A stretch of DNA of 64,000 nucleotides, taken from Denitromonas halophila. Lineage in GTDB: Bacteria > Pseudomonadota > Gammaproteobacteria > Burkholderiales > Rhodocyclaceae. The stretch spans positions 665,266 to 729,265 of the forward strand of contig NZ_VMNK01000003.1 in the NCBI RefSeq assembly GCF_007625155.1, read 5' to 3'. The notes below the pieces were generated by a model. The model did no database searches, was not told the origin of the DNA, and worked only from the letters and a program-made list of their open reading frames with translations. The position numbers and the translations under genes were made by a program. Positions 43,725-52,571 of the stretch are shown piece by piece. Each line of letters starts with the position of its first letter. The stretch's first letter is position 1.

Positions 43725-44809
43725 GCACCTCCCTTGAGCAGCTCGGGACGGGAGTAGCGCGCGTGGGCGGGCACCAGGCCGGCCGGGCGCAGCAACATCA
43801 TCAGAATCATGGCCAGCGACAGCAACAGCATGCGTAGCACTTCGGGGTCGAGAATCACGGTGCCGAACAGCGCTTCCTGCACGGGCAGCGCAATGTTGCG
43901 GAGGATCTCGGGCAGGGCGGTGAGCGCCAGCGCACCGACGATGGCGCCGGCGATGTTGCCCATGCCGCCGAACACCACCATGGTCAGCACGGCGATGGAT
44001 TCCATCAGCGAGAAGGACTCCGGCGACACGAAGCCCTGGAAGGAGCCGAACAGTCCGCCCGCCACGCCGCCAAAGGTGGCGCCGAGCGAGAAGGCTAGCA
44101 GCTTCATGTTGCGCACGTTGATGCCGATCGCCTTGGCGGCCAGCTCGTCGTCACGCATGGCAGCCCAGGCGCGGCCGACGCGGGAGATCTGCAAGCGTTT
44201 GATGAAGATGATGGAGCCCACCACGCAGAGCAGGAAGAAGTAGTAATACAGGTACAGGTAGTGGATCTTGAAGTCGCCGAACGAGAGGCTCTGCGACAGG
44301 TTCCAGCCGAACAGATTGAGCGAGTCCAGGGCGTTGATGCCTTGCGGGCCATTGGTGATGTTGACCGGATGGTTCAGGTTGTTCATGAAAATCCGGACGA
44401 TTTCGCCGAAGCCCAGGGTCACGATGGCGAGGTAGTCTCCTCGCAATCGCAAGACCGGGAAGCCCAATATGATGCCCGCCAGCGCCGCAAACGCGGCGCC
44501 CAGGGGCAGCACGATCCAGAAGGGCATGTGCACACCGAAATGCGGTGAGGCGAGGAAGGCCCAGGTGTAGGCGCCCACGGCGTAGAAGGCGATGTAGCCC
44601 AGGTCGAGCAGGCCGGCAAAGCCGACCACCAGGTTCAGGCCCAGGGCCAGCATCATGTACAGCAGGGCGAAGTCCAGGATGCGCATCCAGCTGCGACCGA
44701 AGTAGGCGGCAATCAGCGGCGCCACCAGCGCCAGGATGATGATCAGCCACTTGGTGAGCTTGGGGTTGCGCTTGCCCAGGAAGGGTACGGCTTCGATGAG
44801 TTCGTTCAT
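43721..44809 (-). CDS. livM: Branched-chain amino acid-type ABC transporter permease LivM
   Basis: This 362-residue permease has about nine membrane helices and the LivM signatures LALGLNLVVGFAGLLDLGYIAFYAVGAY and the ATPase-contact loop SRVGRAWAAMRDDELAAKAIGI. It pairs with LivH. The start at 44809 is 14 bases after livH. Confidence 0.94.
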   Translation of the reverse strand: MNELIEAVPFLGKRNPKLTKWLIIILALVAPLIAAYFGRSWMRILDFALLYMMLALGLNLVVGFAGLLDLGYIAFYAVGAYTWAFLASPHFGVHMPFWIVLPLGAAFAALAGIILGFPVLRLRGDYLAIVTLGFGEIVRIFMNNLNHPVNITNGPQGINALDSLNLFGWNLSQSLSFGDFKIHYLYLYYYFFLLCVVGSIIFIKRLQISRVGRAWAAMRDDELAAKAIGINVRNMKLLAFSLGATFGGVAGGLFGSFQGFVSPESFSLMESIAVLTMVVFGGMGNIAGAIVGALALTALPEILRNIALPVQEALFGTVILDPEVLRMLLLSLAMILMMLLRPAGLVPAHARYSRPELLKGGA

Positions 44810-44823
44810 GGTGTGATCCCTCC

Positions 44824-45756
44824 TCAGGCCCGGTCGGAAACCCGCTCACCCAACAGGCCGGTGGGCCGGAAGATGAGCACGATGCCGAGAATGACGAAGG
44901 CGAAGATGTCCTGGTAGCTGGAGTTGAGGAAGCCGAAGGTCATGGTTTCGATATAACCGGCGCCGACCGCTTCGACCAGCCCCAGCACGATGCCGCCAAG
45001 CATGGCGCCACCCAGGTTGCCGATGCCGCCGAGCACCGCCGCGGTAAATGCTTTCAGGCCGGGCATGAAGCCCATGGCGTAGTGGGCGATACCGTAGTTG
45101 CTGGCGAACATCACGCCGGCCACCGCTGCCAGACCCGCGCCGATGACAAAGGTCAGCGCGATGATGGCGTTGGTGTCGACCCCCATCAGGGCCGCGACGC
45201 GGTGGTTTTCCGCCGTGGCGCGCATGGCGCGACCGAGGCGGGTCTTGGTGACCAGCAGGATCAGGCCGGCCATCACCAGCGCCGACACGATCACGATGGC
45301 GACCTGAACCGGGGTGACGAAAACGCCCGGAATCGGCTGCATCGGTGCGGTGGAAATCAGCTGCGGGAAGGTGTGATAGTTGCGGCCCCAGATGATCATG
45401 GCCAGCGTCTGAAGCAGAAAGGACATGCCGATCGCGGTGATCAGCGGGGCCAGACGCGGCGCGCCACGCAGACGCCGGTAAGCCAGTCGTTCCATCAGGA
45501 AGCCGAGGAGCATGCACACGGGCATGGCGACGAGCACGGCAATCGCCAGTTTGAGCAGCGGCGCCATGTCGGGCGCAACGCCCATCAGGATGAGCAGGGT
45601 CTGTAGCGCGGTGAGCGCGCCGATCATGACCACTTCGCCGTGGGCAAAGTTGATCAGACCCAAGATCCCGTAGACCATCGTGTAGCCCAGTGCCACCAGC
45701 GCATACACGCTGCCGACGACCAGACCGTTCACGATCTGTTGTAATAAGGTTTCCAT
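44824..45756 (-). CDS. livH: Branched-chain amino acid-type ABC transporter permease LivH
   Basis: This 310-residue permease has about eight helices. It starts METLLQQIVNGLVVGSVYAL, the classic LivH N-terminus, and has the contact loop TRLGRAMRATAENHRVAALMGV. A gap of about 265 bases with a hairpin separates it from livK upstream. Confidence 0.94.
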   Translation of the reverse strand: METLLQQIVNGLVVGSVYALVALGYTMVYGILGLINFAHGEVVMIGALTALQTLLILMGVAPDMAPLLKLAIAVLVAMPVCMLLGFLMERLAYRRLRGAPRLAPLITAIGMSFLLQTLAMIIWGRNYHTFPQLISTAPMQPIPGVFVTPVQVAIVIVSALVMAGLILLVTKTRLGRAMRATAENHRVAALMGVDTNAIIALTFVIGAGLAAVAGVMFASNYGIAHYAMGFMPGLKAFTAAVLGGIGNLGGAMLGGIVLGLVEAVGAGYIETMTFGFLNSSYQDIFAFVILGIVLIFRPTGLLGERVSDRA

Positions 45757-45946
45757 ATCGCACCTTTTGCTTGGTGTGTGACGGAGGCCGTCGCCCCGGT
45801 GCCGGGATGATTCCGGTCGGATGTGCCCTTGTGGGGCCGAGAGGCGGGGTTCCGTGTTGCTGTTCTCAATCCCGCAGCGCGGGTTGTTTGCTGAGTCCTT
45901 CCGATGTGCCGTCCGACCGATGCGCCGGATGGAAACCGGAATAATT

Positions 45947-45980
45947 CAGGGGCCGCAACCACTGTGGATCGCGGCCCCTG
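45947..45980 (-). promoter_or_regulatory. Hairpin between livK and livH
   Basis: A 10-bp stem (CAGGGGCCGC/GCGGCCCCTG) with a 14-base loop lies 41 bases after the livK stop. On the minus strand it is followed by AATTATT rather than a solid T run. It may be a partial terminator or mRNA stabiliser that makes livK mRNA more abundant than that of the permease genes. Confidence 0.5.
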
Positions 45981-46021
45981 GCTGTGGGCAAGCCCACGTT
46001 CTACAAGTGCCTTGGTTCGGA

Positions 46022-47152
46022 TCAGGGGACCGGATTCCAGCCGCCATCCTTGTACTGATACACCGTGATCGCGCCTTCCTTGATGTCGCCCTTGGCGTCA
46101 AAGGCGACGTTGCCGGTGACGCCCTGGAAGTTGATCGCCTTCAGTGCCGACAGGTACTTGGCCGGTACGGTCGAATCGGCCACCTTCATGGCTTCGATCA
46201 TGGCGGCAGCCGCGTCGTAGGCATACGGTGCGTAGATCTGCACATCCAGGTTGAAGCGTTTCTTGTAGCGCTCCTTGAAGTCCTTGCCGCCCGGCATCTT
46301 GTCCAGCGGCAGGCCGGCTTGCGTGCAGTAAGCGTTGCCGCTCAGCGCGTCACCCGCGAGCTTGAGCATCTCGCCCGAGCAGGCGCCGTCACCGGTGATG
46401 AACTTGGCGTTGATGCCCAGCTGCTTGAGCTGACGCAACATCGGGCCGCCCTGGGCGTCCATACCGCCGAAGAAGATCACGTCCGGGTTCTGAGCCTTGA
46501 TCTTGGTCAGAATGGCCATGAAGTCGGTGGCTTTGTCGTTCGTGAATTCACGCGCGACGATCTTGCCGCCGGTGGCTTTGGCGGATTTTTCGACTTCGTC
46601 TGCCAGGCCCTGGCCGTAAGCGGTGCGGTCATCGATGATGGCGATATTCTTGGCGCCGAGTGCGCCGGTGGCAAACTTGCCGATCGCGCCGCCTTGCTGG
46701 ACGTCGTTGGCGATGGTGCGGAACACGCCGGCGTAGTTCTGCTGGGTCAGCTTGGGGTTGGTGGCCGACGGGGAGATCATCGGGATGCCGGCCTGGTGGT
46801 AGATGCGCGAGGCCGGGATGGTGGTGCCGGAGTTGAGGTGGCCGACCACGCCGACCACTTCGGCATCGACCAGACGCTGGGCGACGGTGGTGCCGGCGCG
46901 CGGGTCGGCCTGGTCGTCTTCGCCCATGATCTCGAACTTGATTTTTTTGCCGCCGATAGTCACGCCCTTGGCGTTGTATTCCTCAATGGCGAGCAGGGCA
47001 CCGTTTTCGTTGTCCTTGCCTAGGTGGGAGATGCTGCCGGTGAGCGGGCCGACGTGGCCAAGCTTGACCACCATGTCGGCGGCGCTGACGCCGCCGCTCA
47101 TCAGGCCGAAGCCCAGGCCCATGATCGCAATAGCGATACCGGTTTTTTTCAT
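46022..47152 (-). CDS. livK: Branched-chain amino acid-type ABC transporter substrate-binding protein LivK
   Basis: This 376-residue periplasmic binding protein has a signal peptide cut near GGVSAAD and the Peripla_BP_6 start VVKLGHVGPLTGSISHLGKD, with ISPSATNPKLTQQ and FRTIANDVQQG further on. It binds the ligand and delivers it to LivHM. The ATG at 47152 has GGAGGA eight bases upstream; a longer frame to 47299 is not needed. A long leader precedes it. Confidence 0.94.
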   Translation of the reverse strand: MKKTGIAIAIMGLGFGLMSGGVSAADMVVKLGHVGPLTGSISHLGKDNENGALLAIEEYNAKGVTIGGKKIKFEIMGEDDQADPRAGTTVAQRLVDAEVVGVVGHLNSGTTIPASRIYHQAGIPMISPSATNPKLTQQNYAGVFRTIANDVQQGGAIGKFATGALGAKNIAIIDDRTAYGQGLADEVEKSAKATGGKIVAREFTNDKATDFMAILTKIKAQNPDVIFFGGMDAQGGPMLRQLKQLGINAKFITGDGACSGEMLKLAGDALSGNAYCTQAGLPLDKMPGGKDFKERYKKRFNLDVQIYAPYAYDAAAAMIEAMKVADSTVPAKYLSALKAINFQGVTGNVAFDAKGDIKEGAITVYQYKDGGWNPVP

Positions 47153-47684
47153 GTCTCGTATCCTCCAGCTGACTCTTGTGTGAGTTTGGGTGGTTCCGAT
47201 TCCGACCGGTTCGACATGAATCGGTCGGGGTGTGGCTTTCCGCGGTTCGGGCCACGCGTTTGTGTGGCCTCGTGGTCGGTCTTTGTTCTCTGTCCGCACC
47301 CACCCTTTTTACGGGGTGGGCGAATGGTACGAAAGGCGCAAAGGCAAAGGTGTGCTTATTCTGCAAAAAAACCGATAGGGAAAGAAAAATTTTTGCCTGA
47401 AAAGCGCATGGCTGATGAGTGCGTGCCATGCGGCAGTGCACTACTTTGGAAGATCTGTTCTTTGCTTGTCGGACGATTCCTGACACGCGAAGCGGTCAAG
47501 TGCAAGCATGGCCTGAGGGTGGCGCATTCTCAAGCATGCGTTTCGGTGATTGCAGTGCAGCAAAAATGGCCGATAGGGGTTTTCCCTAGCGTGTGTTGCG
47601 AAACATGTCCGGTGCGTTGCGGATCTCCCCGGATTTCGCCCGTTTCGCGGCCACCGTCACTTCCTGAACGGCCCGGAGGTCAAC
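47153..47684 (-). promoter_or_regulatory. Long upstream region of livK with repeated element
   Basis: About 530 bases between livK and the yebC terminator hold no gene that I can support. Close to livK there are two inverted repeats (CCGACCG/CGGTCGG at 47202-47228 and CCCACCC/GGGTGGG at 47299-47320). Further away, a near-repeat of GCAAAAA..CCGATAGGG occurs at 47363-47380 and at 47560-47579. These could be operator sites, but no clear promoter boxes were found. Confidence 0.4.
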
Positions 47685-47713
47685 AAAAAACCGCCGTATT
47701 CCAGGCGGTTTTT
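47685..47713 (-). terminator. Terminator after yebC
   Basis: On the minus strand AAAAACCGCC pairs with GGCGGTTTTTT across an 8-base loop. It begins 24 bases after the yebC stop. The A-rich left arm means it may act in both directions. Confidence 0.85.
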
Positions 47714-47736
47714 CATTTGCCGCACCGGCGAAGCGT

Positions 47737-48462
47737 TCAGTCGCCGAACACGGCGCTGGTATAAACCTCCTGAACATCATCGAGGCTGTCCAGCGCGTCG
47801 AGCAGGCGCTGCATCTTGGCCTCGTCGTCGCCGGCCAGTTCGGTCTCGTTCATTGGCTTCATGGTGACTTCGCCGAACTCGGCCTTGAAGCCTGCGGCTT
47901 CGAGCGCGTCCTTGACGGTCGAGAAGTCGGCCGGCGAGGTGACCACCTCGATGGAGCCGTCGTCATCGGTGATGACGTCTTCGGCGCCGCATTCGAGCGC
48001 GGCGTCCATCAGTGCTTCTTCATCGACGCCGGGGGCGAACATCAGCTGGCCACAGTGGCTGAACTGGAAGGCCACGCAGCCATCGGTGCCCAGGTTGCCG
48101 CCGTACTTGCTGAAGGCGTGGCGCACATCGGCCACGGTGCGCACCTTGTTGTCGGTCAGGCAGTCGACGATCACCGCCGCGCCGCCAATGCCGTAGCCCT
48201 CGTAGCGCGCCTCTTCATAGCTGACGCCTTCGAGTTGGCCGGTGCCGCGCTTGATAGCGTTTTCGATGTTGTCCTTGGGCATGGATTCGCCGCGGGCCTT
48301 GTCGATGGCCAGACGCAGACGCGGATTCGATGCCGGATCGCCGCCGCCCATCTTGGCGGCCACGGTGACTTCCTTGATCAGTTTGGTGAAGACCTTGCCC
48401 CGCTTGGCATCCTGACGGCCTTTGCGGTGCTGGATGTTGGCCCATTTGGAATGACCTGCCAT
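47737..48462 (-). CDS. yebC: YebC/PmpR family protein
   Basis: This 241-residue protein has the family start [22 protein letters not shown] as the first structural element (quoted here only in part: [17 protein letters not shown]) and the [14 protein letters not shown] segment. YebC was long called a transcription regulator; later work on the family and on mitochondrial TACO1 points to a role in translation of difficult sequences such as proline runs. A longer frame upstream to 48549 lacks family support. Confidence 0.95.
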   Translation of the reverse strand: MAGHSKWANIQHRKGRQDAKRGKVFTKLIKEVTVAAKMGGGDPASNPRLRLAIDKARGESMPKDNIENAIKRGTGQLEGVSYEEARYEGYGIGGAAVIVDCLTDNKVRTVADVRHAFSKYGGNLGTDGCVAFQFSHCGQLMFAPGVDEEALMDAALECGAEDVITDDDGSIEVVTSPADFSTVKDALEAAGFKAEFGEVTMKPMNETELAGDDEAKMQRLLDALDSLDDVQEVYTSAVFGD

Positions 48463-48504
48463 AGCGCCCTCGACTCCTGCAGACTTGCTGTTCGAAAAGC
48501 CACC

Positions 48505-48510
48505 ATTATA
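48505..48510 (-). promoter_or_regulatory. -10 box of yebC
   Basis: A perfect TATAAT on the minus strand lies 43 bases before the yebC start. The -35 region at the right distance is GC-rich and does not match the consensus. Confidence 0.45.
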
Positions 48511-48610
48511 CCTATCGACCCGGTCGTGGCGGGGCCCCGGTCCGCACAAGCGGCGACGAGTCTGCTAGATTGCACAGGATAGGCATGACAACCGGATCGG
48601 GAGTGACCGC

Positions 48611-49210
48611 ATGAAGCCTCTAATTACTTTGCTCAGCGTGCTGTGGCTGGCCGTGATGTCCGTGCCCGCCAGTGCGCAGGATCTCACCTTCCGTGGCTGC
48701 ACCGACGCCTCGGGTCGGGCCGTGCCCAGCCAACTCGATGTTGAATCGCCCTCGCTGGTGACGACACAGATGGGCAAATCTGGGGCGCGGATCATTTACA
48801 ACCCGCGCGCGCTCCCCGACGTGACCGATGCGGTCCGTGCCTTCGTGTATGCGCACGAGTGCGCCCGGCACAGCCTCGGCATCACGCGCGATGTGCCGAC
48901 GGTCGAGGCGGCGCAGCGTGCCGATTGTGAGGGGCTGGCCACGCTGCAGCGCTCCGGCATGCTGGTGGGGGATGGTGACGTGACGGCCCTGCAGTCCATG
49001 CTGGCGTTCTCGCCCGAGCAATGGGCGCGCCTGCCGGGTCCGCCGCGCGGCTTCGATCTCAACAGCTGCCCGACGCGTCGCGCCGTGCCCAAGAGCAACC
49101 CGGCCTGGAACCAGTGTGTGCATCGCTGCGGCGACCGCTTGTTCCACTGCGGTCAGAGTGCCAGCTGCCTGTCCACCTACAACAATTGCCAGGCGGCCTG
49201 CCCGCGCTGA
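48611..49210 (+). CDS. Exported cysteine-rich protein with degenerate metalloprotease motif
   Basis: This 199-residue protein has a signal peptide cut near PASAQ. Residues about 76-90 read FVYAHECARHSLGI, which looks like the zinc motif of small exported HExxH proteins (HECGHH type) but with Arg in place of the second histidine. RADCEG further on corresponds to the ADCW region where such proteins carry a third ligand. The C-terminus has seven cysteines (QCVHRCGDRLFHCGQSASC and beyond), probably disulphide-bonded in the periplasm. It may be an inactive or altered hydrolase. It stands alone, divergent from yebC. Confidence 0.75.
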   Translation: MKPLITLLSVLWLAVMSVPASAQDLTFRGCTDASGRAVPSQLDVESPSLVTTQMGKSGARIIYNPRALPDVTDAVRAFVYAHECARHSLGITRDVPTVEAAQRADCEGLATLQRSGMLVGDGDVTALQSMLAFSPEQWARLPGPPRGFDLNSCPTRRAVPKSNPAWNQCVHRCGDRLFHCGQSASCLSTYNNCQAACPR

Positions 49211-49327
49211 TCTTTTTCCGGCCGCGGTGTCACACGCTGTGTCGGCGCGCCCCGGCGGTCCCCGAGGGCTGCGATCTCGCCCCGGCCTGGGCTAGACTAT
49301 GACGATCCCCACGTCCGGATTCTGCTC

Positions 49328-50851
49328 ATGACCGAACCGCTTCTTATCGCCAAGGCCGACGGCCGCGATGTTGCCCTGTTGCCACGCCTGGCTAACCGTC
49401 ACGGACTGATCACCGGCGCCACCGGCACCGGCAAGACGGTCACCCTGCAGCGCCTGGCTGAATCCTTTGCCAGCATTGGCGTGCCGGTGTTTCTGGCCGA
49501 CGTCAAAGGCGATCTGTCGGGTATCGGCGTGGCTGGCACGGCCTCTGAAAAGCTGATGAAGCGGCTCAATGCGATCGGCATCGAGACCTTCGAGCCGGTG
49601 CAGAACGCCGCGGTGTTCTGGGACGTCTTCGGCGAGTCCGGTCACCCGGTGCGCGCCACCGTGTCCGACATGGGTCCGCTGCTGCTGTCACGACTGCTCA
49701 ACCTCAACGACACCCAGAGCGGCGTGCTGCAGATCGTGTTCAAGGTGGCGGACGACAATGGCCTGTTGCTGCTCGATCTCAAAGACCTGCGCGCCATGGT
49801 GCAGTTCGTTGGCGACAACGCCAAGACCATCAAGACGCAGTACGGCAACGTCTCCACCGCCTCGATCGGCGCCATCCAGCGCGGATTGCTGATGATTGAG
49901 GAGCAGGGCGGGGATGTGTTCTTCGGCGAGCCGATGCTCGACATCGCCGACCTGATGCAGACCGGTGCCGACGGTCGTGGCGTGATCAACGTGCTGGCCG
50001 CCGACAAGCTCTACAACAACCCCAAGCTCTACTCCACCTTCCTGCTGTGGCTGCTCGCCGAGTTATTTGAGCAGTTGCCCGAAGTGGGCGATCCCGACAA
50101 ACCAAAGCTGGTGTTCTTCTTCGACGAAGCTCATCTGCTGTTCAACGACGCACCCAAGGCCCTGCTCGAAAAGGTCGAGCAGGTGGTGCGGCTGATCCGC
50201 TCCAAGGGCGTCGGCGTCTACTTTGTTACCCAGAATCCGCTCGATGTGCCCGATTCGGTCCTCGGCCAGCTTGGCAACCGTGTTCAGCATGCCTTGCGTG
50301 CTTTTACTCCGCGCGACCAGAAAGCGGTCAAGACCGCCGCCGACACCATGCGCGCCAACCCGGCCTTCGATGCGGCCGAGGCCATCACCGAGCTGGGCGT
50401 GGGCGAGGCGCTGATTTCCTTCCTCGACGAAAAAGGCCGCCCCAACATCACCGAGCGCTGTTTCGTCATCGCGCCGGGCTCGCGGCTCGGTCCCATGACC
50501 GACGCCGAGCGCGGACAGACCATTCGAGGCTCGCTGCTCTACGGGCACTACGAAAAAGCGCTCGACCGCGAATCGGCCTTCGAAAAGATTCAGGCCGGTT
50601 TTGGTCAGGAAAAAGCCGAGGCCGACGCCCCCGCAGCGGCCAACGCACCCGCCGCCGATGAGGGTGGCGGACTGTTCGGCGGGCTGGGCGGCATGCTCGG
50701 TGGCATGTTGGGGGGCGGCAAGTCCAGTCGTTCGGACAGCATCATCGAGTCGGCCGCCAAGAGCGCGGCCCGAAGCATCGGTACGCAGGTCGGGCGGGCG
50801 ATCATCCGCGGTGTGCTCGGTTCCATCCTCGGCGGCAGCACTCGGCGCTGA
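49328..50851 (+). CDS. HerA-like ATPase, DUF853 family (YjgR-like)
   Basis: This 507-residue protein has Walker [13 protein letters not shown] near residues 30-41, Walker [14 protein letters not shown] and the arginine/sensor region [30 protein letters not shown]853 proteins are relatives of the HerA DNA-pumping ATPases; their cellular role is unknown. The C-terminus has a Gly/Met-rich hinge ([17 protein letters not shown]) and a short basic helix. No nuclease partner of the HerA-NurA type is adjacent. Confidence 0.88.
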   Translation: MTEPLLIAKADGRDVALLPRLANRHGLITGATGTGKTVTLQRLAESFASIGVPVFLADVKGDLSGIGVAGTASEKLMKRLNAIGIETFEPVQNAAVFWDVFGESGHPVRATVSDMGPLLLSRLLNLNDTQSGVLQIVFKVADDNGLLLLDLKDLRAMVQFVGDNAKTIKTQYGNVSTASIGAIQRGLLMIEEQGGDVFFGEPMLDIADLMQTGADGRGVINVLAADKLYNNPKLYSTFLLWLLAELFEQLPEVGDPDKPKLVFFFDEAHLLFNDAPKALLEKVEQVVRLIRSKGVGVYFVTQNPLDVPDSVLGQLGNRVQHALRAFTPRDQKAVKTAADTMRANPAFDAAEAITELGVGEALISFLDEKGRPNITERCFVIAPGSRLGPMTDAERGQTIRGSLLYGHYEKALDRESAFEKIQAGFGQEKAEADAPAAANAPAADEGGGLFGGLGGMLGGMLGGGKSSRSDSIIESAAKSAARSIGTQVGRAIIRGVLGSILGGSTRR

Positions 50852-50875
50852 GCTGCGACGGTTTGACGCACCCGA

Positions 50876-50900
50876 AGGCAGGCCGATGGCCTGCCTTTTT
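50876..50900 (+). terminator. Terminator after the DUF853 gene
   Basis: A 9-bp stem AGGCAGGCC/GGCCTGCCT with a 3-base loop is followed by TTTT, 24 bases after the stop. Confidence 0.88.
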
Positions 50901-50956
50901 CATGTGCGCATCATCTATTGGCGGTAGAATATTAGTTTTATCTAATGGAGATGCGC

Positions 50957-51526
50957 ATGCGATCCCTCATCCTCTGTACGGGTCTGCTGATGGCCGGAAG
51001 CGCTGTCGCCCAAGACATTGACGCCCTCAAACTCGACACCCGCGAAAAAGCCCTGCCGGTGCTGCCCAAAGTGGTCAAGATGATGCAGGACACCGTCGCC
51101 GACAAGGGTGTGGCCGGTGCCATTCCGGTGTGCAAGGAGAAAGCCCCCGCGCTGCTCAAGGCACGGGCTGAGGAACTCGGCTGGACGATGCGGCGGGTCA
51201 GCCTGAAGACGCGCAACCCTGAGCGCGGCACCCCCGACGCCTGGGAGACCGCGCAGCTGACCTCCTTCGACCTGCGCGCCGCCGCGGGCGAGCCAGCCAC
51301 CGCGCTGGAAGTGGGCGAGGTGGTCACGCAGGCCGATGGCAAGTCGATGTTCCGTTACATGCGCGCCATCCCAGTGGGCGACGTGTGCCTGAGCTGCCAT
51401 GGCGACCCGGCCGACATCGCGCCGGAGATCAAGGCCGAGCTGGCCAAGACCTACCCGCAGGACCGCGCCACCGGTTATTCGAAAGGGCAGATACGGGGTG
51501 CGTTGAGCGTCGAACGCCCGTTGTAA
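50957..51526 (+). CDS. Exported haem c protein, DUF3365 (Tll0287-like) domain
   Basis: This 189-residue protein has a signal peptide (cut near GSAVAQ) and a Tll0287-like domain with the haem-attachment motif CLSCH (CxxCH) near residues 144-148 and the ending GQIRGALSVERPL. Such domains are found alone or as the sensor part of kinases and may sense redox state or small gases. The ATG at 50957 is preferred over 50945 because GGAG sits six bases before it. A TAGAAT at 50925 may be its -10. Confidence 0.85.
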   Translation: MRSLILCTGLLMAGSAVAQDIDALKLDTREKALPVLPKVVKMMQDTVADKGVAGAIPVCKEKAPALLKARAEELGWTMRRVSLKTRNPERGTPDAWETAQLTSFDLRAAAGEPATALEVGEVVTQADGKSMFRYMRAIPVGDVCLSCHGDPADIAPEIKAELAKTYPQDRATGYSKGQIRGALSVERPL

Positions 51527-51573
51527 GCGTCGTGGGCGTATCGTTTCTGACGGAGTTCAGGAGGGATAGGCCC

Positions 51574-51912
51574 ATGGCGGACGAATATTACTTTGAAGAA
51601 GGCTGTTTCATTACCGAGTGGCACAACCGCGCCGACGATCCGGCCGTGTCGGTCGCCCGTGCGCGGGTGCCGGTCGGGGTCACCACCCGCTGGCATGTGC
51701 TGGCCGGCATTACCGAGCGCTATCTGATCGAGTCCGGCGAGGGCGAGGTGTGGGTGGGTGACGCGCCGGCGCGTCGGGTGGCCGCCGGCGACACGGTGGT
51801 GATTCTGCCGGGGCAGCGCCAGCGCATTCGCAATGCCGCCGCGGTTGATCTGATCTTTCTCGCGGTCTGCAGCCCGCGTTTTGATATTGCGGCTTATCGC
51901 GACGATGCTTGA
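51574..51912 (+). CDS. Small cupin domain protein
   Basis: This 112-residue single cupin has ERYLIESGEGEVWVG and AAGDTVVILPGQRQRIRN, the two conserved cupin motifs, although the first histidine pair is incomplete (TRWHVL only), so metal binding is uncertain. A good AGGAGGGA ribosome site precedes the ATG at 51574. It lies 47 bases after the haem protein gene and may be co-transcribed. Confidence 0.85.
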   Translation: MADEYYFEEGCFITEWHNRADDPAVSVARARVPVGVTTRWHVLAGITERYLIESGEGEVWVGDAPARRVAAGDTVVILPGQRQRIRNAAAVDLIFLAVCSPRFDIAAYRDDA

Positions 51913-51933
51913 TTTGGTAGTGCGCGGGAGCGC

Positions 51934-51960
51934 AAAAAAATGGCCCGCACAGAGCGAGCC
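51934..51960 (-). terminator. Terminator after the small Rossmann gene
   Basis: On the minus strand GGCTCGC pairs with GCGGGCC (one G-U pair) across a 5-base loop, followed by ATTTTTTT. It lies 25 bases after the stop of the gene at 51986-52363. Confidence 0.65.
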
Positions 51961-51985
51961 GTGAGTCGAGGATGCGGTACGCGGC

Positions 51986-52363
51986 TCAGTCGTAGTCGCG
52001 GGCGCCGTGTTTGCCGCTTACCAACTGGCCCTGAGATAGCGACATCATCAGCAGCAGGATGGTCTCGTGCATGATCACCGTGTGGTGATTGCCACTGGCC
52101 TGGAAGTGGCGGCGCAGGCTGTCGCGCACCTGGGCAACACCGGTGGCGTCGATGATGATGTCCACCGCCGCATCCATGCGGCCGATGTCCATGAAGTCGT
52201 TGGTTGTGTGTACGCCGCGGTCGTGGGCCAGCTGCATGCCAGGTTGATCGTTCGACAGATCTGCTACGCCGACAAGTTCAACGAAACTCGCATCCAGTAG
52301 CTGACGTAGAAGGGGAGTGCCGGTTTCACCGGCGCCGATCATGCCGATGCGGATTTTTTGCAT
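51986..52363 (-). CDS. Stand-alone Rossmann-fold NAD(P)-binding protein
   Basis: This 125-residue protein consists of one dinucleotide-binding domain: KIRIGMIGAGETGTPLLRQL with GxGxxG, then ELVGVADLSNDQPGMQLA with the acidic residue after strand 2, and DIIIDATG. It resembles the N-terminal domain of homoserine or aldehyde dehydrogenases, but the catalytic domain is absent and the frame is closed with its own terminator, so it seems complete. It may be a cofactor-sensing or regulatory protein. A CTGGAG ribosome site supports the ATG at 52363. Confidence 0.75.
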   Translation of the reverse strand: MQKIRIGMIGAGETGTPLLRQLLDASFVELVGVADLSNDQPGMQLAHDRGVHTTNDFMDIGRMDAAVDIIIDATGVAQVRDSLRRHFQASGNHHTVIMHETILLLMMSLSQGQLVSGKHGARDYD

Positions 52364-52448
52364 CGCAATTCTCCAGTAAATCGGGAAGAGAAGGCTGGTG
52401 TGTTTCACCAGCAACGGAATCAATCAAACTCTCTGGCTGGGGCGTACC

Positions 52449-52475
52449 GGACGCATTTGGAATGCGTCCTTTTTT
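52449..52475 (+). terminator. Orphan plus-strand terminator
   Basis: A 9-bp stem GGACGCATT/AATGCGTCC with a TGG loop is followed by six T. It points along the plus strand, but the last plus-strand gene ended at 51912 and both flanking genes are on the minus strand. A second hairpin (CTGGTG/CACCAG) lies at 52395-52411. The gap 52364-52571 otherwise holds no gene. Confidence 0.75.
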
Positions 52476-52571
52476 GCAATAGCGGCATCAAGATGTTCAA
52501 CCTTTAAAAAGGTGCGTGATTGAGCGTAGCGTCGCAGGTCACGGCGAACGGAGCGTGTCACTGGTGCGGAA

